NCBI RefSeq assembly: GCF_000330885.1
Contig: NC_020059.1
Location: forward strand, 3,501 to 67,500
Direction of reading: 5' to 3'
DNA: 64,000 nucleotides
From: Rhizobium tropici CIAT 899
Lineage (GTDB): Bacteria; Pseudomonadota; Alphaproteobacteria; Rhizobiales; Rhizobiaceae
In this document: positions 49,325-59,646 of the stretch, piece by piece
Position numbering within the stretch: position 1 is the stretch's first letter
Layout: the number at the start of each line of letters is the position of its first letter
Notes under the pieces: model-generated
The model's input: only the letters and a program-made list of their open reading frames with translations
The model's database searches: none
Told to the model about the DNA's origin: nothing
Program-made: the position numbers and the translations under genes

Positions 49325-49852
49325 ATGACGACAATCGTGACTATTCGCAAGAACGGCAAGGTCGTGATGGCTGGTGATGGCCAGGTCAGCCTTGGCCAGA
49401 CCGTGATGAAGGGCAATGCGCGCAAGGTTCGCCGCATCGGCAAGGGCGATGTCATCGCCGGTTTCGCCGGCGCGACCGCCGATGCCTTCACCCTGCTCGA
49501 GCGCCTTGAAAAGAAGCTCGAACAATATCCCGGCCAGTTGATGCGCGCCGCCGTCGAGCTCGCCAAGGACTGGCGGACCGACAAATATTTGCGCAACCTC
49601 GAAGCCATGATGCTCGTGGCCGATAAACAAGTGACGCTCGCCATCACCGGCAATGGCGATGTGCTTGAGCCCGAACATGGCGCACTCGCGATCGGCTCCG
49701 GCGGCAATTATGCGCTCGCTGCTGCCCGCGCACTGATGGACAGCGATAAATCCGCCGAGGATGTCGCCCGCCGCGCCCTCGATATCGCCGCCGACATCTG
49801 CGTCTACACCAACCACAATGTGGTCGTGGAAACGCTCGACGCCGAAGTCTAA
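49325..49852 (+). CDS. hslV: ATP-dependent protease peptidase subunit HslV (ClpQ)
   Basis: Threonine protease of the two-part HslUV machine. 175 residues. Removal of Met exposes Thr2 ([20 protein letters not shown]), the N-terminal nucleophile; [18 protein letters not shown] is the next family block. It stands 44 bp before hslU, and both are probably read from one promoter in the hisB/hslV gap; no clear heat-shock promoter could be picked out there. Confidence 0.98.
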   Translation: MTTIVTIRKNGKVVMAGDGQVSLGQTVMKGNARKVRRIGKGDVIAGFAGATADAFTLLERLEKKLEQYPGQLMRAAVELAKDWRTDKYLRNLEAMMLVADKQVTLAITGNGDVLEPEHGALAIGSGGNYALAAARALMDSDKSAEDVARRALDIAADICVYTNHNVVVETLDAEV

Positions 49853-49896
49853 TTTCCTCTCTTGATTGTTTCTAGCCCTGATAGGGAACATGCGAA

Positions 49897-51207
49897 ATGA
49901 CCACTTTTTCCCCCCGCGAGATCGTTTCCGAGCTCGACCGTTATATTGTCGGCCAGCATGAGGCCAAGCGCGCCGTGGCGATTGCCCTGCGCAACCGCTG
50001 GCGCCGCCAGCAGCTCGAGCCCGATCTGCGCGACGAAGTCATGCCCAAGAACATCCTGATGATCGGCCCGACCGGCGTCGGCAAGACGGAGATTTCCCGT
50101 CGTCTCGCCAAACTCGCCGGCGCGCCCTTCATCAAGGTCGAAGCCACCAAGTTCACCGAGGTCGGCTATGTCGGCCGTGACGTCGAGCAGATCGTCCGCG
50201 ACCTGGTCGAAGTCGGCATCGGCCTGGTGCGCGAAAAGAAGCGCGCCGAGGTGCAGGCCAAGGCGCATATGAGCGCCGAAGAGCGTGTGCTTGACGCGTT
50301 GGTTGGCGCAACCGCATCGCCGGCGACGCGCGACAGCTTCCGCAAGAAGCTGCGCGACGGCCAGCTCGACGATAAGGAAATCGACATCGAAGTGGCCGAC
50401 ACCGGCTCCGGCATGCCCGGCGGTTTCGAGATCCCCGGCATGCCCGGCGCCAATATCGGCGTGCTCAACCTCTCCGAAATGTTCGGCAAGGCCATGGGCG
50501 GCCGCACCAAGAAGGTGCGCACGACAGTCAAGGATTCCTACAAGGAACTGGTCCGCGACGAATCCGACAAGCTGATCGACAACGAGGCGATCCAGCGCGA
50601 AGCCGTGCAGTCGGCCGAGAATGACGGCATCGTCTTCCTCGACGAGATCGACAAGATCGCCGCCCGCGATGGCGGCATGGGTGCCGGTGTCTCCCGCGAA
50701 GGCGTGCAGCGCGATCTGCTGCCGCTGGTCGAAGGCACGACGGTTTCGACGAAGTATGGTCCAGTGAAGACAGACCATATCCTCTTCATCGCCTCGGGCG
50801 CCTTCCATGTGTCGAAGCCTTCGGATTTGCTGCCGGAATTGCAGGGTCGCCTGCCGATCCGCGTCGAGCTGAAGCCGCTGACCAAGGAAGACTTCCGCCG
50901 CATCCTGACCGAGCCGGAAGCCAGCCTCATCCGCCAGTACAAGGCGCTGATGGAAACGGAAGACCTGAAGCTTGATTTCACCGACGACGCGATCGACGCA
51001 CTTGCCGATGTCGCCGTGCACCTGAATTCCACCGTGGAGAACATCGGCGCACGCCGTCTGCAGACGGTGATGGAACGCGTGCTCGATGAAATCTCCTATA
51101 ATGCCTCGGACCGTGCCGGCGTATCGGTGACCATCGATGCCGCCTATGTCCGCGAGCATGTCGGCGATCTCGCCACCAACACCGACCTCTCCCGCTTCAT
51201 CCTCTAA
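49897..51207 (+). CDS. hslU: HslU ATPase subunit (ClpY)
   Basis: AAA+ unfoldase that feeds HslV. 436 residues. Walker A is [19 protein letters not shown], the pore loop is in [16 protein letters not shown], Walker B is [16 protein letters not shown], and the C-terminus ends in DLSRFIL, which inserts into HslV. Expected length, no anomaly. Confidence 0.98.
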   Translation: MTTFSPREIVSELDRYIVGQHEAKRAVAIALRNRWRRQQLEPDLRDEVMPKNILMIGPTGVGKTEISRRLAKLAGAPFIKVEATKFTEVGYVGRDVEQIVRDLVEVGIGLVREKKRAEVQAKAHMSAEERVLDALVGATASPATRDSFRKKLRDGQLDDKEIDIEVADTGSGMPGGFEIPGMPGANIGVLNLSEMFGKAMGGRTKKVRTTVKDSYKELVRDESDKLIDNEAIQREAVQSAENDGIVFLDEIDKIAARDGGMGAGVSREGVQRDLLPLVEGTTVSTKYGPVKTDHILFIASGAFHVSKPSDLLPELQGRLPIRVELKPLTKEDFRRILTEPEASLIRQYKALMETEDLKLDFTDDAIDALADVAVHLNSTVENIGARRLQTVMERVLDEISYNASDRAGVSVTIDAAYVREHVGDLATNTDLSRFIL

Positions 51208-51249
51208 GCAAGCGGTCGGACGCGATTTAAAATAGTAAACACTCGACAG

Positions 51250-51287
51250 CGGGCCGTTAACTTTTTAGTTAGGGGCCCGTTTCTTTG
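51250..51287 (+). terminator. Terminator after hslU
   Basis: A 12-bp stem with one mismatch (CGGGCC-G-TTAACT from 51250 with AGTTAG-G-GGCCCG ending 51279) and a TTTT loop, followed by TTTCTTT. Confidence 0.8.
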
Positions 51288-51370
51288 TGTCGTATGGCTT
51301 TATTCGGCCAAGATTATCCGTCAGGGACCGGCACGGAAACATGGGTTGAAACTTCGACAGGACGGCCATC

Positions 51371-52324
51371 TTGCGGCGCATACTGATCACTCTTCTTCTG
51401 GCGGTTGTCAGCTTCTCCTGGCTTCCCGCATACGCCGATGCGGCGACCTCGGTGCCTCCGGGCAACCGCAATGCCGAGCAGCCGCCGGTTCCCGGCGCTT
51501 CGGTCCGGCGCACGCGCGGCACGAATTCTACCTTCGACCGCAAGTATCAGAAGGTCCGCGAGCTTCTGGCGACCGATACGAAGCTGATGTCGAAGATCAA
51601 GTCGACGGCGCGGGCCTATGGCATCGATCCGATCCATATTATCGGCGCGCTGGTCGGCGAGCATACCTACAATGTCGACGCCTATGACGGTCTGCAGTCT
51701 TACTACGTCAAGGCGGCGTCCTATGCCGGCCAGAGCTTCCGCTTCGCCTATAATGGCGAGAACGTCGACGATTTCGTTGCGCGGCCGCAATTCGATGCCT
51801 GCAAGGGCAAGGGTGATTCCTACAGCCTCTGGACCTGCCGAGAGGATGTCTGGGAAGACGACTTCCGCGGCAAGACCGTCGGCGGCACATCCTATCCCGA
51901 CAATCGCTTCAGCGCGGTCTTCTTCCAGCCCTTCTATGCCGGTCAGACTTTTGGCCTCGGCCAGGTCAATCCGCTGACGGCCCTTGAGCTATCGGATCTC
52001 GTCAGCCGCACCTCGGGCATCCCGAAGCTCAGCGAGAAGGATGCGGGCGGCGTCTACAAGGCGATCATGGACCCGGACCTGTCGCTCGCCTTCGTCGCGG
52101 CCTCGATCCGCAAGTCGATTGACGACTACCGCTCGATCGCCGGCATGGATATCTCAGGCAATCCCGGCATCACCGCGACGCTCTACAATCTCGGCAATTC
52201 CCGCAAGCGCGCCGCCGCTCTCGCCGCCAAGAACCGTGGCTCTTCGCAGCCGGTCTGGCCGGAAGAAAATTACTACGGCTGGCTCATCAATGATAAACTG
52301 AGCGACCTGAAGTCGCTTTTATAA
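51371..52324 (+). CDS. DUF1402 family secreted protein, possibly lytic transglycosylase-like
   Basis: 317 residues beginning with a signal peptide (RRILITLLLAVVSFSWLPAYA, cleavage near residue 23). The mature part belongs to DUF1402. Three segments resemble the SLT lysozyme-like fold in order: VGEHTYNVDA (Glu97, like the catalytic ES..FNP), FGLGQVNP (194-201, like GLMQ..P) and LYNLGNSRKRA (271-281, like AYNAG..RV). Two Cys (144, 156) may pair. The start is TTG at 51371, 8 bases after AGGA. It would act in the periplasm. The enzymatic role is my inference. Confidence 0.82.
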   Translation: MRRILITLLLAVVSFSWLPAYADAATSVPPGNRNAEQPPVPGASVRRTRGTNSTFDRKYQKVRELLATDTKLMSKIKSTARAYGIDPIHIIGALVGEHTYNVDAYDGLQSYYVKAASYAGQSFRFAYNGENVDDFVARPQFDACKGKGDSYSLWTCREDVWEDDFRGKTVGGTSYPDNRFSAVFFQPFYAGQTFGLGQVNPLTALELSDLVSRTSGIPKLSEKDAGGVYKAIMDPDLSLAFVAASIRKSIDDYRSIAGMDISGNPGITATLYNLGNSRKRAAALAAKNRGSSQPVWPEENYYGWLINDKLSDLKSLL

Positions 52325-52441
52325 GCGCGTAACGCGACGTTTATCGCCTGGATTTGGTGGGCGGCATTCCCCATATCGGACGGGTGCGCAGCTCCAGCTG
52401 CACTCGTTCTAGCAAAGTCTGGTTTCGAGGAGTGTTGATCC

Positions 52442-53836
52442 ATGGATATGATTCCGGAAGCCTTCTCCCCGCCGGCGCCTATCCCGCGCACCGTGCCGCC
52501 GTCGCGCTTGACGATCATCCGCACGATCCTGCGCAATCCGCTGGAACTCTGGGGCGAGCCTTCCTATACGCTGCCCTGGATCAAGACCAAGTTCTTCAAC
52601 GAGCGGACGCTGATCGTCAACGATCCCGGCCTGATCAAGCATGTCCTGGTCGACAATGCCGCCAATTATCGCATGGCCGATATCCGCCAGCTCGTGCTCC
52701 GCCCGATACTGCGCGATGGCCTGCTGACGGCGGAAGGGCCGGTCTGGAAGCGCTCGCGCAAGGCTGTGGCACCGGTGTTCACGCCACGTCACGCACAGGG
52801 CTTCGCCGGCCAGATGCTGAGCCAGAGCCTGGAATATCTGCAGAAATACGAGGACATCGGCGCGGAGGGCGCCGTGTTCGATATTGCCACCGACATGACC
52901 GAATTGACCTTCGCCATCCTGGCAGAGACCCTGTTTTCCGGCGAGATACTCACCGAAGGCGAGCATTTCGCCGATGAGGTCAATGAGCTCCTGCATCGCA
53001 TGGGCCGGGTCGATCCGATGGATCTTTTGCGCGCCCCTGCCTGGGTGCCGCGCATCACCCGCATCGGCGGCCAGCGCGTGCTCGACAAGTTCCGCGGCAT
53101 CGTCCGCACCACCATGGATCAGCGGCTGGACAAGATGCGCCGGGATCGCGCCAGCGCGCCGGATGATTTCCTGACGCTGCTGCTCGAAAAGGCCGGTCCG
53201 GATGGACTGACCATGGAGGAGATCGAGGACAATATCCTCACTTTCATCGGCGCCGGTCACGAGACGACGGCCCGCGCGCTGGCCTGGACGCTCTATTGCG
53301 TCGCCAACAGCCCGCATATTCGCGATGCCATGGAAGAGGAAATCGACCGGGTGCTCGCAACCGATGCGAAGCCGGTCGCCTGGCTCGACCTGATGCCGCA
53401 TGTCCGCGCCGCCTTCGAGGAGGCGATGCGCCTCTATCCGCCGGCACCGTCGATCAATCGCGCCGCCATCGCTGATGACGAATGGACAAGCGCCAAGGGC
53501 GAGCGGGTGACGATAGAGAAGGGGATCACGGTCCTGATTATGCCCTGGACGCTGCATCGCCATGAACTCTACTGGGAAAAGCCGCGCGCCTTCATGCCCG
53601 AGCGCTTTCTTCCGGAAAACCGGGCGAAGATCAATCGCTTCCAGTATCTCCCCTTCGGCGCCGGTCCGCGCGTCTGCATCGGCGCGACTTTCGCGCTTCA
53701 GGAGGCGGTCATTGCCCTCGCCGTCATGATGCGCCGCTTCCGCTTCGATACGACTGACGAGACCGATCCCTGGCCGGTGCAGAAGCTGACGACCCAGCCG
53801 CGCGGCGGTCTGCCGATGCGGGTGACAAGGCGATAG
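52442..53836 (+). CDS. Cytochrome P450
   Basis: 464-residue soluble P450 without a membrane anchor. The I-helix oxygen motif is FIGAGHETTARAL, the ExxR is in FEEAMRLYPP, and the heme-Cys loop is LPFGAGPRVCIGATFA. No ferredoxin or reductase gene is next to it, so its redox partner must be elsewhere. The sequence style (FLPENRAKINRFQYLPFGAG) is of the fatty-acid/CYP4-like bacterial group, but the substrate is unknown. The ATG at 52442 follows GAGGAG. Confidence 0.95.
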   Translation: MDMIPEAFSPPAPIPRTVPPSRLTIIRTILRNPLELWGEPSYTLPWIKTKFFNERTLIVNDPGLIKHVLVDNAANYRMADIRQLVLRPILRDGLLTAEGPVWKRSRKAVAPVFTPRHAQGFAGQMLSQSLEYLQKYEDIGAEGAVFDIATDMTELTFAILAETLFSGEILTEGEHFADEVNELLHRMGRVDPMDLLRAPAWVPRITRIGGQRVLDKFRGIVRTTMDQRLDKMRRDRASAPDDFLTLLLEKAGPDGLTMEEIEDNILTFIGAGHETTARALAWTLYCVANSPHIRDAMEEEIDRVLATDAKPVAWLDLMPHVRAAFEEAMRLYPPAPSINRAAIADDEWTSAKGERVTIEKGITVLIMPWTLHRHELYWEKPRAFMPERFLPENRAKINRFQYLPFGAGPRVCIGATFALQEAVIALAVMMRRFRFDTTDETDPWPVQKLTTQPRGGLPMRVTRR

Positions 53837-53881
53837 TGGGCGGGGAGACCGTAGTAGCCTCGAATATGACGCACCTTCATT

Positions 53882-54070
53882 ACCCCCTCTGTCGCTTTCG
53901 CGACATCTCCCCCACAAGGAGGGAGATTGTTGGGAGTTTGACGCTCGTTATCCACAAAATGGCAAGCTGCGATTTCAACAAGGTCGATGTTTGCTCTAGG
54001 CGAGTGGGCGCTGCAGGTTACCAATCTCCCCCCTTGTGGGGGAGATGTCGCGATAGCGACAGAGGGGGGT
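53882..54070. repeat. Long inverted-repeat element between P450 and HyuA-type genes
   Basis: Arms of about 48 bp at 53882-53929 and 54022-54070 are inverted copies with only a few differences. Both contain CTGTCGC and CGCGACATCTCCC and a CCCTTGTGGG-type hairpin. The 92-bp middle is unrelated sequence with one TTATCCACA (53948-53956). The rest of the 408-bp gap (53837-54244) shows no gene. Confidence 0.82.
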
Positions 54071-54244
54071 GCGCAGCCTCCAGGAACACACCGCCGACAG
54101 TAAGTAAAGAACAGCCTAAACCAATGAAATTGCTTTCTCGCCCGCCAAGGGCGAGATAGGCTCTGCGTTCGCCGCGTCGCTCATGTCTTCATTGGCGTTG
54201 TGAAAGTTCATAGTCATTACCCGGTTCAGAGGTTTTATATCAGC

Positions 54245-56248
54245 GTGACGTCTCATTTCCTGCTCGGCATCGATACGGGTGGAACCTACACCGATGCCGT
54301 TCTCTTCCATGAAACCGATGGCGTGATCGCCAAGGCGAAATCGCTGACCACGCGGCATGATCTTGCCGTCGGCATTGCCGGCGCTGTCGATGCCGTGATT
54401 GCCACGGCCAAGATCCCCGTCTCAGCCATCGGCCTCGTCTCGCTGTCGACGACGCTCGCCACCAATGCGCTTGTCGAAGGGCAGGGCGGCCGCGCCGGGC
54501 TGGTCATGATCGGTTTCGGCCCCGAGGATCTCAAGCGTGATGGCCTTGCGGAAGCGTTGGGCTCCGATCCTGTGCTGTTCCTCCCCGGCGGCCACAATGT
54601 TCACGGCAATGAAAACCCGCTCGATCTGGCAGCGTTGCAGGAGGCCTTGCCGGAGCTGGCGAAGTCTGTGTCGTCCTTTGCCGTCGCCGGCTATTTCGCC
54701 GTGCGGAATCCGGCTCATGAAATCAGGGTGCGCGATTGCATCCGCGAAATCTCACATCTGCCGGTCACCTGCAGCCATGAGCTCTCTTCCAAATTGGGCG
54801 GACCGCGCCGCGCCCTGACGACGCTGCTCAATGCCCGACTCGTCTCGATGATCGATCGCCTCGTCGGCGCCTGCGAAGGTTTTTTGGCGACACGCGGCAT
54901 TTCGGCACCGATGATGGTGGTACGCGGCGATGGCGCCTTGATTTCGGCCGATGAAGCCAAGCTGCGGCCGATCGAGACGATCCTCTCGGGTCCGGCGGCA
55001 AGCCTCGTCGGCGCGCGCTATCTCACCGGCCTCGACAATGCCGTCGTTTCCGATATCGGCGGCACCACCACCGACGTCGCCGTCATGGAGGATGGTAGGC
55101 CGCGTCTCGATGCCGATGGTGCCGTGGTCGGAGGCTATCGCACCATGGTCGAGGCCGTTGCCATGCGCACTTATGGCCTTGGCGGCGATTCCGAAGTGAA
55201 GATCAACGACCGCGGCCTCGTCGCCGCCTTCGAACTCGGCCCGCGCCGCTTGTTGCCGCTGAGCCTCGCCGCTCACATGCATGGCGATGCCGTCTTGAAC
55301 GTCCTGGAGCAGCAGCTGCGGGCGACGCATCTCGCCCGCAATGCCGGCCGCTTTGCGCTGCGCACCGGCGTGCCGGATCATCTGGCAAGCGGCCTCAGCG
55401 GCCCGGAGCAGGCGTTGTTCGATCGAATCGGCGCCGTTCCCATTGCGCTCGATAAGCTTCTGACGATGACATCGCAGAAGGCAACTTTGGACCGACTGGT
55501 GGCGCGCGGCCTCGTCCATCTGGGCGGCCTGACGCCTTCCGATGCCATGCACGTGCTCGGCCGGCAAAACCAGTGGAATGCAGAGGCTGCCCGCCGTGGG
55601 CTTGCGCTGGCGATGCGGCTGAAGGATGGTTCGGGACGTCTCATCGCTGAATCTGTCGAGGAATTGGCGCAGAAGATCGTCGATCGCCTCACCCGTCAGT
55701 CGGCCGATGTCATTCTCGCCGCCTGCCTTGCCGAAGATGGCGTGGCCGATCTGGATCCCGCGAAATCCATTTCCATCGATCGCGCCCTTCGCCGTGCGCC
55801 GGGGATTGCCCGCTTTGCCATTTCGCTCGATCGGCCGCTTGTCGGCCTCGGTGCTTCCGCTCCGGTCTATTATCCCGCCATTGCCGAGATGCTGGCGACC
55901 GAGAACGCCATTCCCGGCGATTCGGATGTGGCGAATGCCGTCGGTGCCGTCGTCGGTCAGGTCCGCACCAGCGTCACCGTTTTCGTCACAATGCCGGAGG
56001 ATGGCATCTATGTGCTGAACGGCGCCGGCGAAAGTCTGCGCTTCACCGACGAGGATCGGAGCTTCGCCGATGCCCGCTCGCGCGCCGTCGAGGCGGCAAT
56101 GGCGCAGGCAAGGCTGAACGGTGCCGTGGATCTGGTGGTTGCGGTGGACGAGCAGGTGGATGCGCCCGAGGTGGAAGGCAGTCGCAAGCTGATCGAGGCC
56201 CGGTTCGTGGCGACCGCTACGGGCCGTCCCCGTATCGCTGCGGACTAA
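54245..56248 (+). CDS. Hydantoinase/oxoprolinase family protein, HyuA type
   Basis: 667 residues from GTG 54245 (a GTG at 54200 would add 15). The N-terminal ASKHA-type ATPase motif is LLGIDTGGTYTDAVLF, followed by STTLATNALVEGQGGRAGL and the second phosphate motif VSDIGGTTTDVAVMEDG. These are the hallmarks of the A subunit of N-methylhydantoinase, acetone carboxylase and 5-oxoprolinase. No HyuB partner is adjacent. The C-terminal third lacks features I recognise. Reaction and substrate are unknown. Confidence 0.88.
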   Translation: MTSHFLLGIDTGGTYTDAVLFHETDGVIAKAKSLTTRHDLAVGIAGAVDAVIATAKIPVSAIGLVSLSTTLATNALVEGQGGRAGLVMIGFGPEDLKRDGLAEALGSDPVLFLPGGHNVHGNENPLDLAALQEALPELAKSVSSFAVAGYFAVRNPAHEIRVRDCIREISHLPVTCSHELSSKLGGPRRALTTLLNARLVSMIDRLVGACEGFLATRGISAPMMVVRGDGALISADEAKLRPIETILSGPAASLVGARYLTGLDNAVVSDIGGTTTDVAVMEDGRPRLDADGAVVGGYRTMVEAVAMRTYGLGGDSEVKINDRGLVAAFELGPRRLLPLSLAAHMHGDAVLNVLEQQLRATHLARNAGRFALRTGVPDHLASGLSGPEQALFDRIGAVPIALDKLLTMTSQKATLDRLVARGLVHLGGLTPSDAMHVLGRQNQWNAEAARRGLALAMRLKDGSGRLIAESVEELAQKIVDRLTRQSADVILAACLAEDGVADLDPAKSISIDRALRRAPGIARFAISLDRPLVGLGASAPVYYPAIAEMLATENAIPGDSDVANAVGAVVGQVRTSVTVFVTMPEDGIYVLNGAGESLRFTDEDRSFADARSRAVEAAMAQARLNGAVDLVVAVDEQVDAPEVEGSRKLIEARFVATATGRPRIAAD

Positions 56249-56281
56249 TTATTTCCCGAGTGGCATAAATCTTTCGAACTA

Positions 56282-56322
56282 TTGCCAAATTGACAGAAGT
56301 GAAACCGTGAGCAAAGTGGCAA
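56282..56322 (+). promoter_or_regulatory. Possible operator pair upstream of glcB
   Basis: TTGCCA at 56282-56287 and TGGCAA at 56317-56322 are inverted half-sites about 30 bp apart, 45-85 bp before the glcB start. They may mark a regulator site or overlap the promoter. Confidence 0.3.
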
Positions 56323-56366
56323 CATGTAAAAATTGAGCCGTGGAACGGCCTTGAGGAGTATATGGC

Positions 56367-58538
56367 ATGAGCCGCATTGAAAAACACGGGCTTCAGATCG
56401 AACAGGTCCTCTACGATTTCCTCGTCAAGGAGGCGCTACCGGGTTCGGGCGCGGATGCGGAGGCCTTCTTCGCCGGCTTTTCCAAGATCGTCCACGATCT
56501 CGCGCCAAGGAACCGCGAGCTTCTCGCCAAGCGCGACCGCATGCAGGAAGCACTTGATGACTGGTACCGCAAGAACGGCGCCCCTGTCGATCTTGCTGCC
56601 TACGAAGCCTTCCTGCGCGAGATCGGCTATATCGTGCCCGAAGGCCCGGCCTTCACGATCTCGACCGCCAATGTCGACCCGGAAATCTCAGAGACCGCCG
56701 GCCCGCAGCTCGTCGTTCCCGTCATGAATGCCCGCTATGCCCTGAATGCGGCCAATGCCCGCTGGGGATCGCTCTACGATGCCCTCTACGGCACCGATGC
56801 CATTCCGGAGACCGATGGCGCCGAAAAGGGTAGGGGTTATAACCCCAAGCGCGGCGAGAAGGTCATCGCCTGGGTTCGTGATTTCCTGGATTCCGCCGTG
56901 CCACTTACCGGTGCCAGCTGGAAGGATGTCACCGGCCTTGCCGTGAAGGATGGCGCCTTAGCGGTTACGACTGATGGCGGTGCGGTAAAGCTTGCCGACG
57001 GCAGCCATTTCGCCGGCTATCTCGGCGATGCCACTACCCCCACTCATATCCTGCTGCAGCAGAACGGCATCCATATCGAAATCGTCATCGACACAACCAC
57101 GGCCATCGGCAAGTCCGACCCGGCCGGCATTTCCGATGTCCGCCTGGAATCGGCAATCACGACGATCATGGACTGCGAGGATTCGATCGCAGCCGTCGAT
57201 GCCGAGGACAAGGCCGAAGTTTACCGCAACTGGCTCGGCCTGATGAAGGGCGATCTGACAGAGGAAGTCGTCAAGGGTGACAAGACCTTCACGCGCCGGC
57301 TCAATCCTGATGTCGTCTATACGGCACCGGATGGCAGCACCTTCGATCTGCATTGCCGTTCCCTCATGCTGGTCCGCAATGTCGGCCACCTGATGACCAA
57401 TCCAGCCATCCTCGACCGTGACGGCAACGAGGTGCCTGAGGGCATCATGGACGCTGCCATCACCGGCCTGATCGCGCTCTACGATATCGGCCCGAACGGC
57501 CGCCGCAAGAATTCCCGCACCGGCTCGATGTATGTCGTCAAGCCGAAGATGCACGGTCCCGAAGAAGTCGCCTTCGCGGTGGATATCTTCTCGCAAGTCG
57601 AGGACCTGCTTGGGATGCCGCGCAACACCATCAAGATGGGCATCATGGACGAGGAGCGTCGCACGACGGTCAACCTCAAGGAAGCCATTCGCGCCGCCCG
57701 CGAACGCGTCGTCTTCATCAACACCGGCTTCCTCGATCGCACCGGTGATGAAATCCATAGCTCGATGGAAGCCGGCCCGATGATCCGCAAGGGCGATATG
57801 AAGCAGGCGGCCTGGATCGGCGCCTATGAGAACTGGAATGTCGATGTCGGCCTCGAATGCGGCCTTTCCGGCCATGCCCAGATCGGCAAGGGCATGTGGG
57901 CCATGCCGGACCTGATGGCGGCCATGCTCGAGCAGAAGATCGCCCATCCCAAGGCCGGCGCCAATACCGCCTGGGTGCCGTCCCCGACCGCCGCCACGCT
58001 GCACGCCACCCATTACCATCGTGTCAACGTTGCCGACGTCCAGAAGAGCCTGAAGAGCCGCGCCCGCGCCAAGCTTTCCGACATCCTCTCCGTGCCCGTC
58101 GCCTCGCGGCCGAACTGGACGCCGGAGGAAATCCAGCGCGAGATCGACAATAACAGCCAGGGCATTCTCGGCTATGTCGTGCGCTGGGTGGATCAGGGCG
58201 TAGGCTGCTCCAAGGTGCCTGACATCAACAATGTCGGCCTGATGGAAGACCGAGCCACCCTGCGTATCTCAGCGCAGCATATGGCGAACTGGCTGCATCA
58301 CAAGGTCATCAGCCAAGCGCAGATTGTCGAAACGATGAAGCGTATGGCCGCCGTGGTTGACCAGCAGAATGCCGACGATCCCAATTATATTCCCATGGCC
58401 GGCAATTTCGACGGCTCCGTCGCCTTCCAGGCCGCCCTCGATCTCGTCCTCAAGGGACGCGAGCAGCCGAACGGCTATACCGAACCGGTCCTGCATCGCC
58501 GCCGCATCGAACTGAAGGCAAAGCAGGCGGGGTTATAA
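56367..58538 (+). CDS. glcB: Malate synthase G
   Basis: Condenses glyoxylate with acetyl-CoA to malate. 723 residues, the G-type length. Signatures include [40 protein letters not shown], the catalytic region [39 protein letters not shown] and the C-terminal [16 protein letters not shown]. The ATG at 56367 follows TGAGGAG (56352-56358). Transcribed alone; isocitrate lyase is not nearby. Confidence 0.98.
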   Translation: MSRIEKHGLQIEQVLYDFLVKEALPGSGADAEAFFAGFSKIVHDLAPRNRELLAKRDRMQEALDDWYRKNGAPVDLAAYEAFLREIGYIVPEGPAFTISTANVDPEISETAGPQLVVPVMNARYALNAANARWGSLYDALYGTDAIPETDGAEKGRGYNPKRGEKVIAWVRDFLDSAVPLTGASWKDVTGLAVKDGALAVTTDGGAVKLADGSHFAGYLGDATTPTHILLQQNGIHIEIVIDTTTAIGKSDPAGISDVRLESAITTIMDCEDSIAAVDAEDKAEVYRNWLGLMKGDLTEEVVKGDKTFTRRLNPDVVYTAPDGSTFDLHCRSLMLVRNVGHLMTNPAILDRDGNEVPEGIMDAAITGLIALYDIGPNGRRKNSRTGSMYVVKPKMHGPEEVAFAVDIFSQVEDLLGMPRNTIKMGIMDEERRTTVNLKEAIRAARERVVFINTGFLDRTGDEIHSSMEAGPMIRKGDMKQAAWIGAYENWNVDVGLECGLSGHAQIGKGMWAMPDLMAAMLEQKIAHPKAGANTAWVPSPTAATLHATHYHRVNVADVQKSLKSRARAKLSDILSVPVASRPNWTPEEIQREIDNNSQGILGYVVRWVDQGVGCSKVPDINNVGLMEDRATLRISAQHMANWLHHKVISQAQIVETMKRMAAVVDQQNADDPNYIPMAGNFDGSVAFQAALDLVLKGREQPNGYTEPVLHRRRIELKAKQAGL

Positions 58539-58574
58539 TCCATTTTAATGTCTCGCGGCGGAGCCCCGGCAGGT

Positions 58575-58713
58575 TTCCCTCGCCCTGAGCGGAGAGGGCA
58601 GGGTGAGGGGGCGTTGCCGCGAAAAAGAAATGCTCCTGCTTCCAACGAACTATTTCTTTGCTGCATTCCCCCTCATCCGCCCTTCGGGCACCTTCTCCCC
58701 GCGGGGAGAAGGA
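58575..58713. repeat. Intergenic repeat with inverted CCCTCATCC / GGTGAGGG units
   Basis: Left unit CCCTCGCCCTGAGCGGAGAG then GGTGAGGGGG (to 58611); right unit CCCCCTCATCC (58668) then GGCACCTTCTCCCCG with a GCGGGGAGAAGG arm. AAGAAAT and ATTTCTT form an inner inverted pair. Same family as 43629-43772. Confidence 0.7.
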
Positions 58714-58735
58714 GGGACGGCTGCCAGCCCCAAAT

Positions 58736-58771
58736 AAAAAGGCCGCCGGATACCGATCCGGCGGCCTTTTT
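58736..58771. terminator. Strong bidirectional terminator between glcB and the L,D-transpeptidase gene
   Basis: A perfect 16-bp stem (AAAAAGGCCGCCGGAT at 58736-58751 and its complement at 58756-58771) with an ACCG loop and A/T-rich ends for both directions. Confidence 0.93.
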
Positions 58772-58790
58772 CAATCCGAATGTCCAGTGA

Positions 58791-59465
58791 TTACTGGACC
58801 ACGACAACCTTGGTGCTGCGGCCCGGAAGAACGCGGCTGTAGAGATCGATTACGTCCTGATTGATCAGGCGGATGCAGCCGGAGGAGGCGGCGGTGCCGA
58901 TCGAAGCCCATTCCGGCGTGCCGTGCAGGCGGAACAGCGTGTCCTGGCCCTTTTCGTTGTAGAGATACATGGCGCGCGCACCGAGCGGGTTCGACAGGCC
59001 CGGGTTCATGCCGCCATCGACATACTTGGCGATTTCCGGACGGCGGACAGCCATTTCCTTCGGCGGATGCCAATTCGGCCATTCCTGCTTCCAGGCTACG
59101 TATGCAGTGCCGGACCAGGAGAAGCCCTGCTTGCCGACGCCGATGCCGTAGCGCATCGCTTCGCCATTGCCGAGGATGTAATAGAGGTGACGCTCGCGCG
59201 TGTTGACGATGATCGTGCCTTCGGCCTCATCCGTCTTGTATTCGACGATCTGACGGCGGAACTGCGGCTTCACCTTCTGGATCGGGATCGCCGGCAGCTG
59301 AAAGCCGTTGTCGGTCGTCACACCATAATCGCCATCGAACGTCTTGATGGTCTCGGTAGCCGAATTTGCGGTAGCGGCCGGCGCTGCTGCGGCGGCGGTG
59401 GCATAGCCAGCCGATGCGAGCATTGCGACAAGGCCGAGTGCGGTCATAGCATTACGGATGCGCAT
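58791..59465 (-). CDS. L,D-transpeptidase (YkuD domain), secreted
   Basis: Forms 3-3 peptide cross-links in peptidoglycan or attaches proteins to it. 224 residues from ATG 59465. A signal peptide with an Ala-rich core (ALGLVAMLASAGYATAAAAA) is followed by a linker and the YkuD domain from about residue 80. The catalytic motif is HGTPEW (His181) to SSGCIRL (Cys197), the family pattern. Polar-growing Rhizobiales rely heavily on 3-3 links. Divergent from mmcB with 181 bp between. Confidence 0.94.
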   Translation of the reverse strand: MRIRNAMTALGLVAMLASAGYATAAAAAPAATANSATETIKTFDGDYGVTTDNGFQLPAIPIQKVKPQFRRQIVEYKTDEAEGTIIVNTRERHLYYILGNGEAMRYGIGVGKQGFSWSGTAYVAWKQEWPNWHPPKEMAVRRPEIAKYVDGGMNPGLSNPLGARAMYLYNEKGQDTLFRLHGTPEWASIGTAASSGCIRLINQDVIDLYSRVLPGRSTKVVVVQ

Positions 59466-59646
59466 GGAAGTCTCTTGAATTTTCGTGGCGGGAAACGGAT
59501 GGCTATCAACCATCTTTGTCTAAAGTTTATTTTCCATTAAACTTGGCTTTGCAAGCTGCTCTGGCCCTACAAAAATAGCGCCGGCGCGCAAATTAGAAGG
59601 ACATGGTTTTTTTGCAACAACGCCAGGCCTGTTCCCGAGACAATTC

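Noticed and set aside
53948..53956. TTATCCACA, a perfect DnaA box
   Set aside because: It is single, in the centre of a repeat element, with no cluster of boxes or AT-rich unwinding region nearby, so there is no case for an origin.
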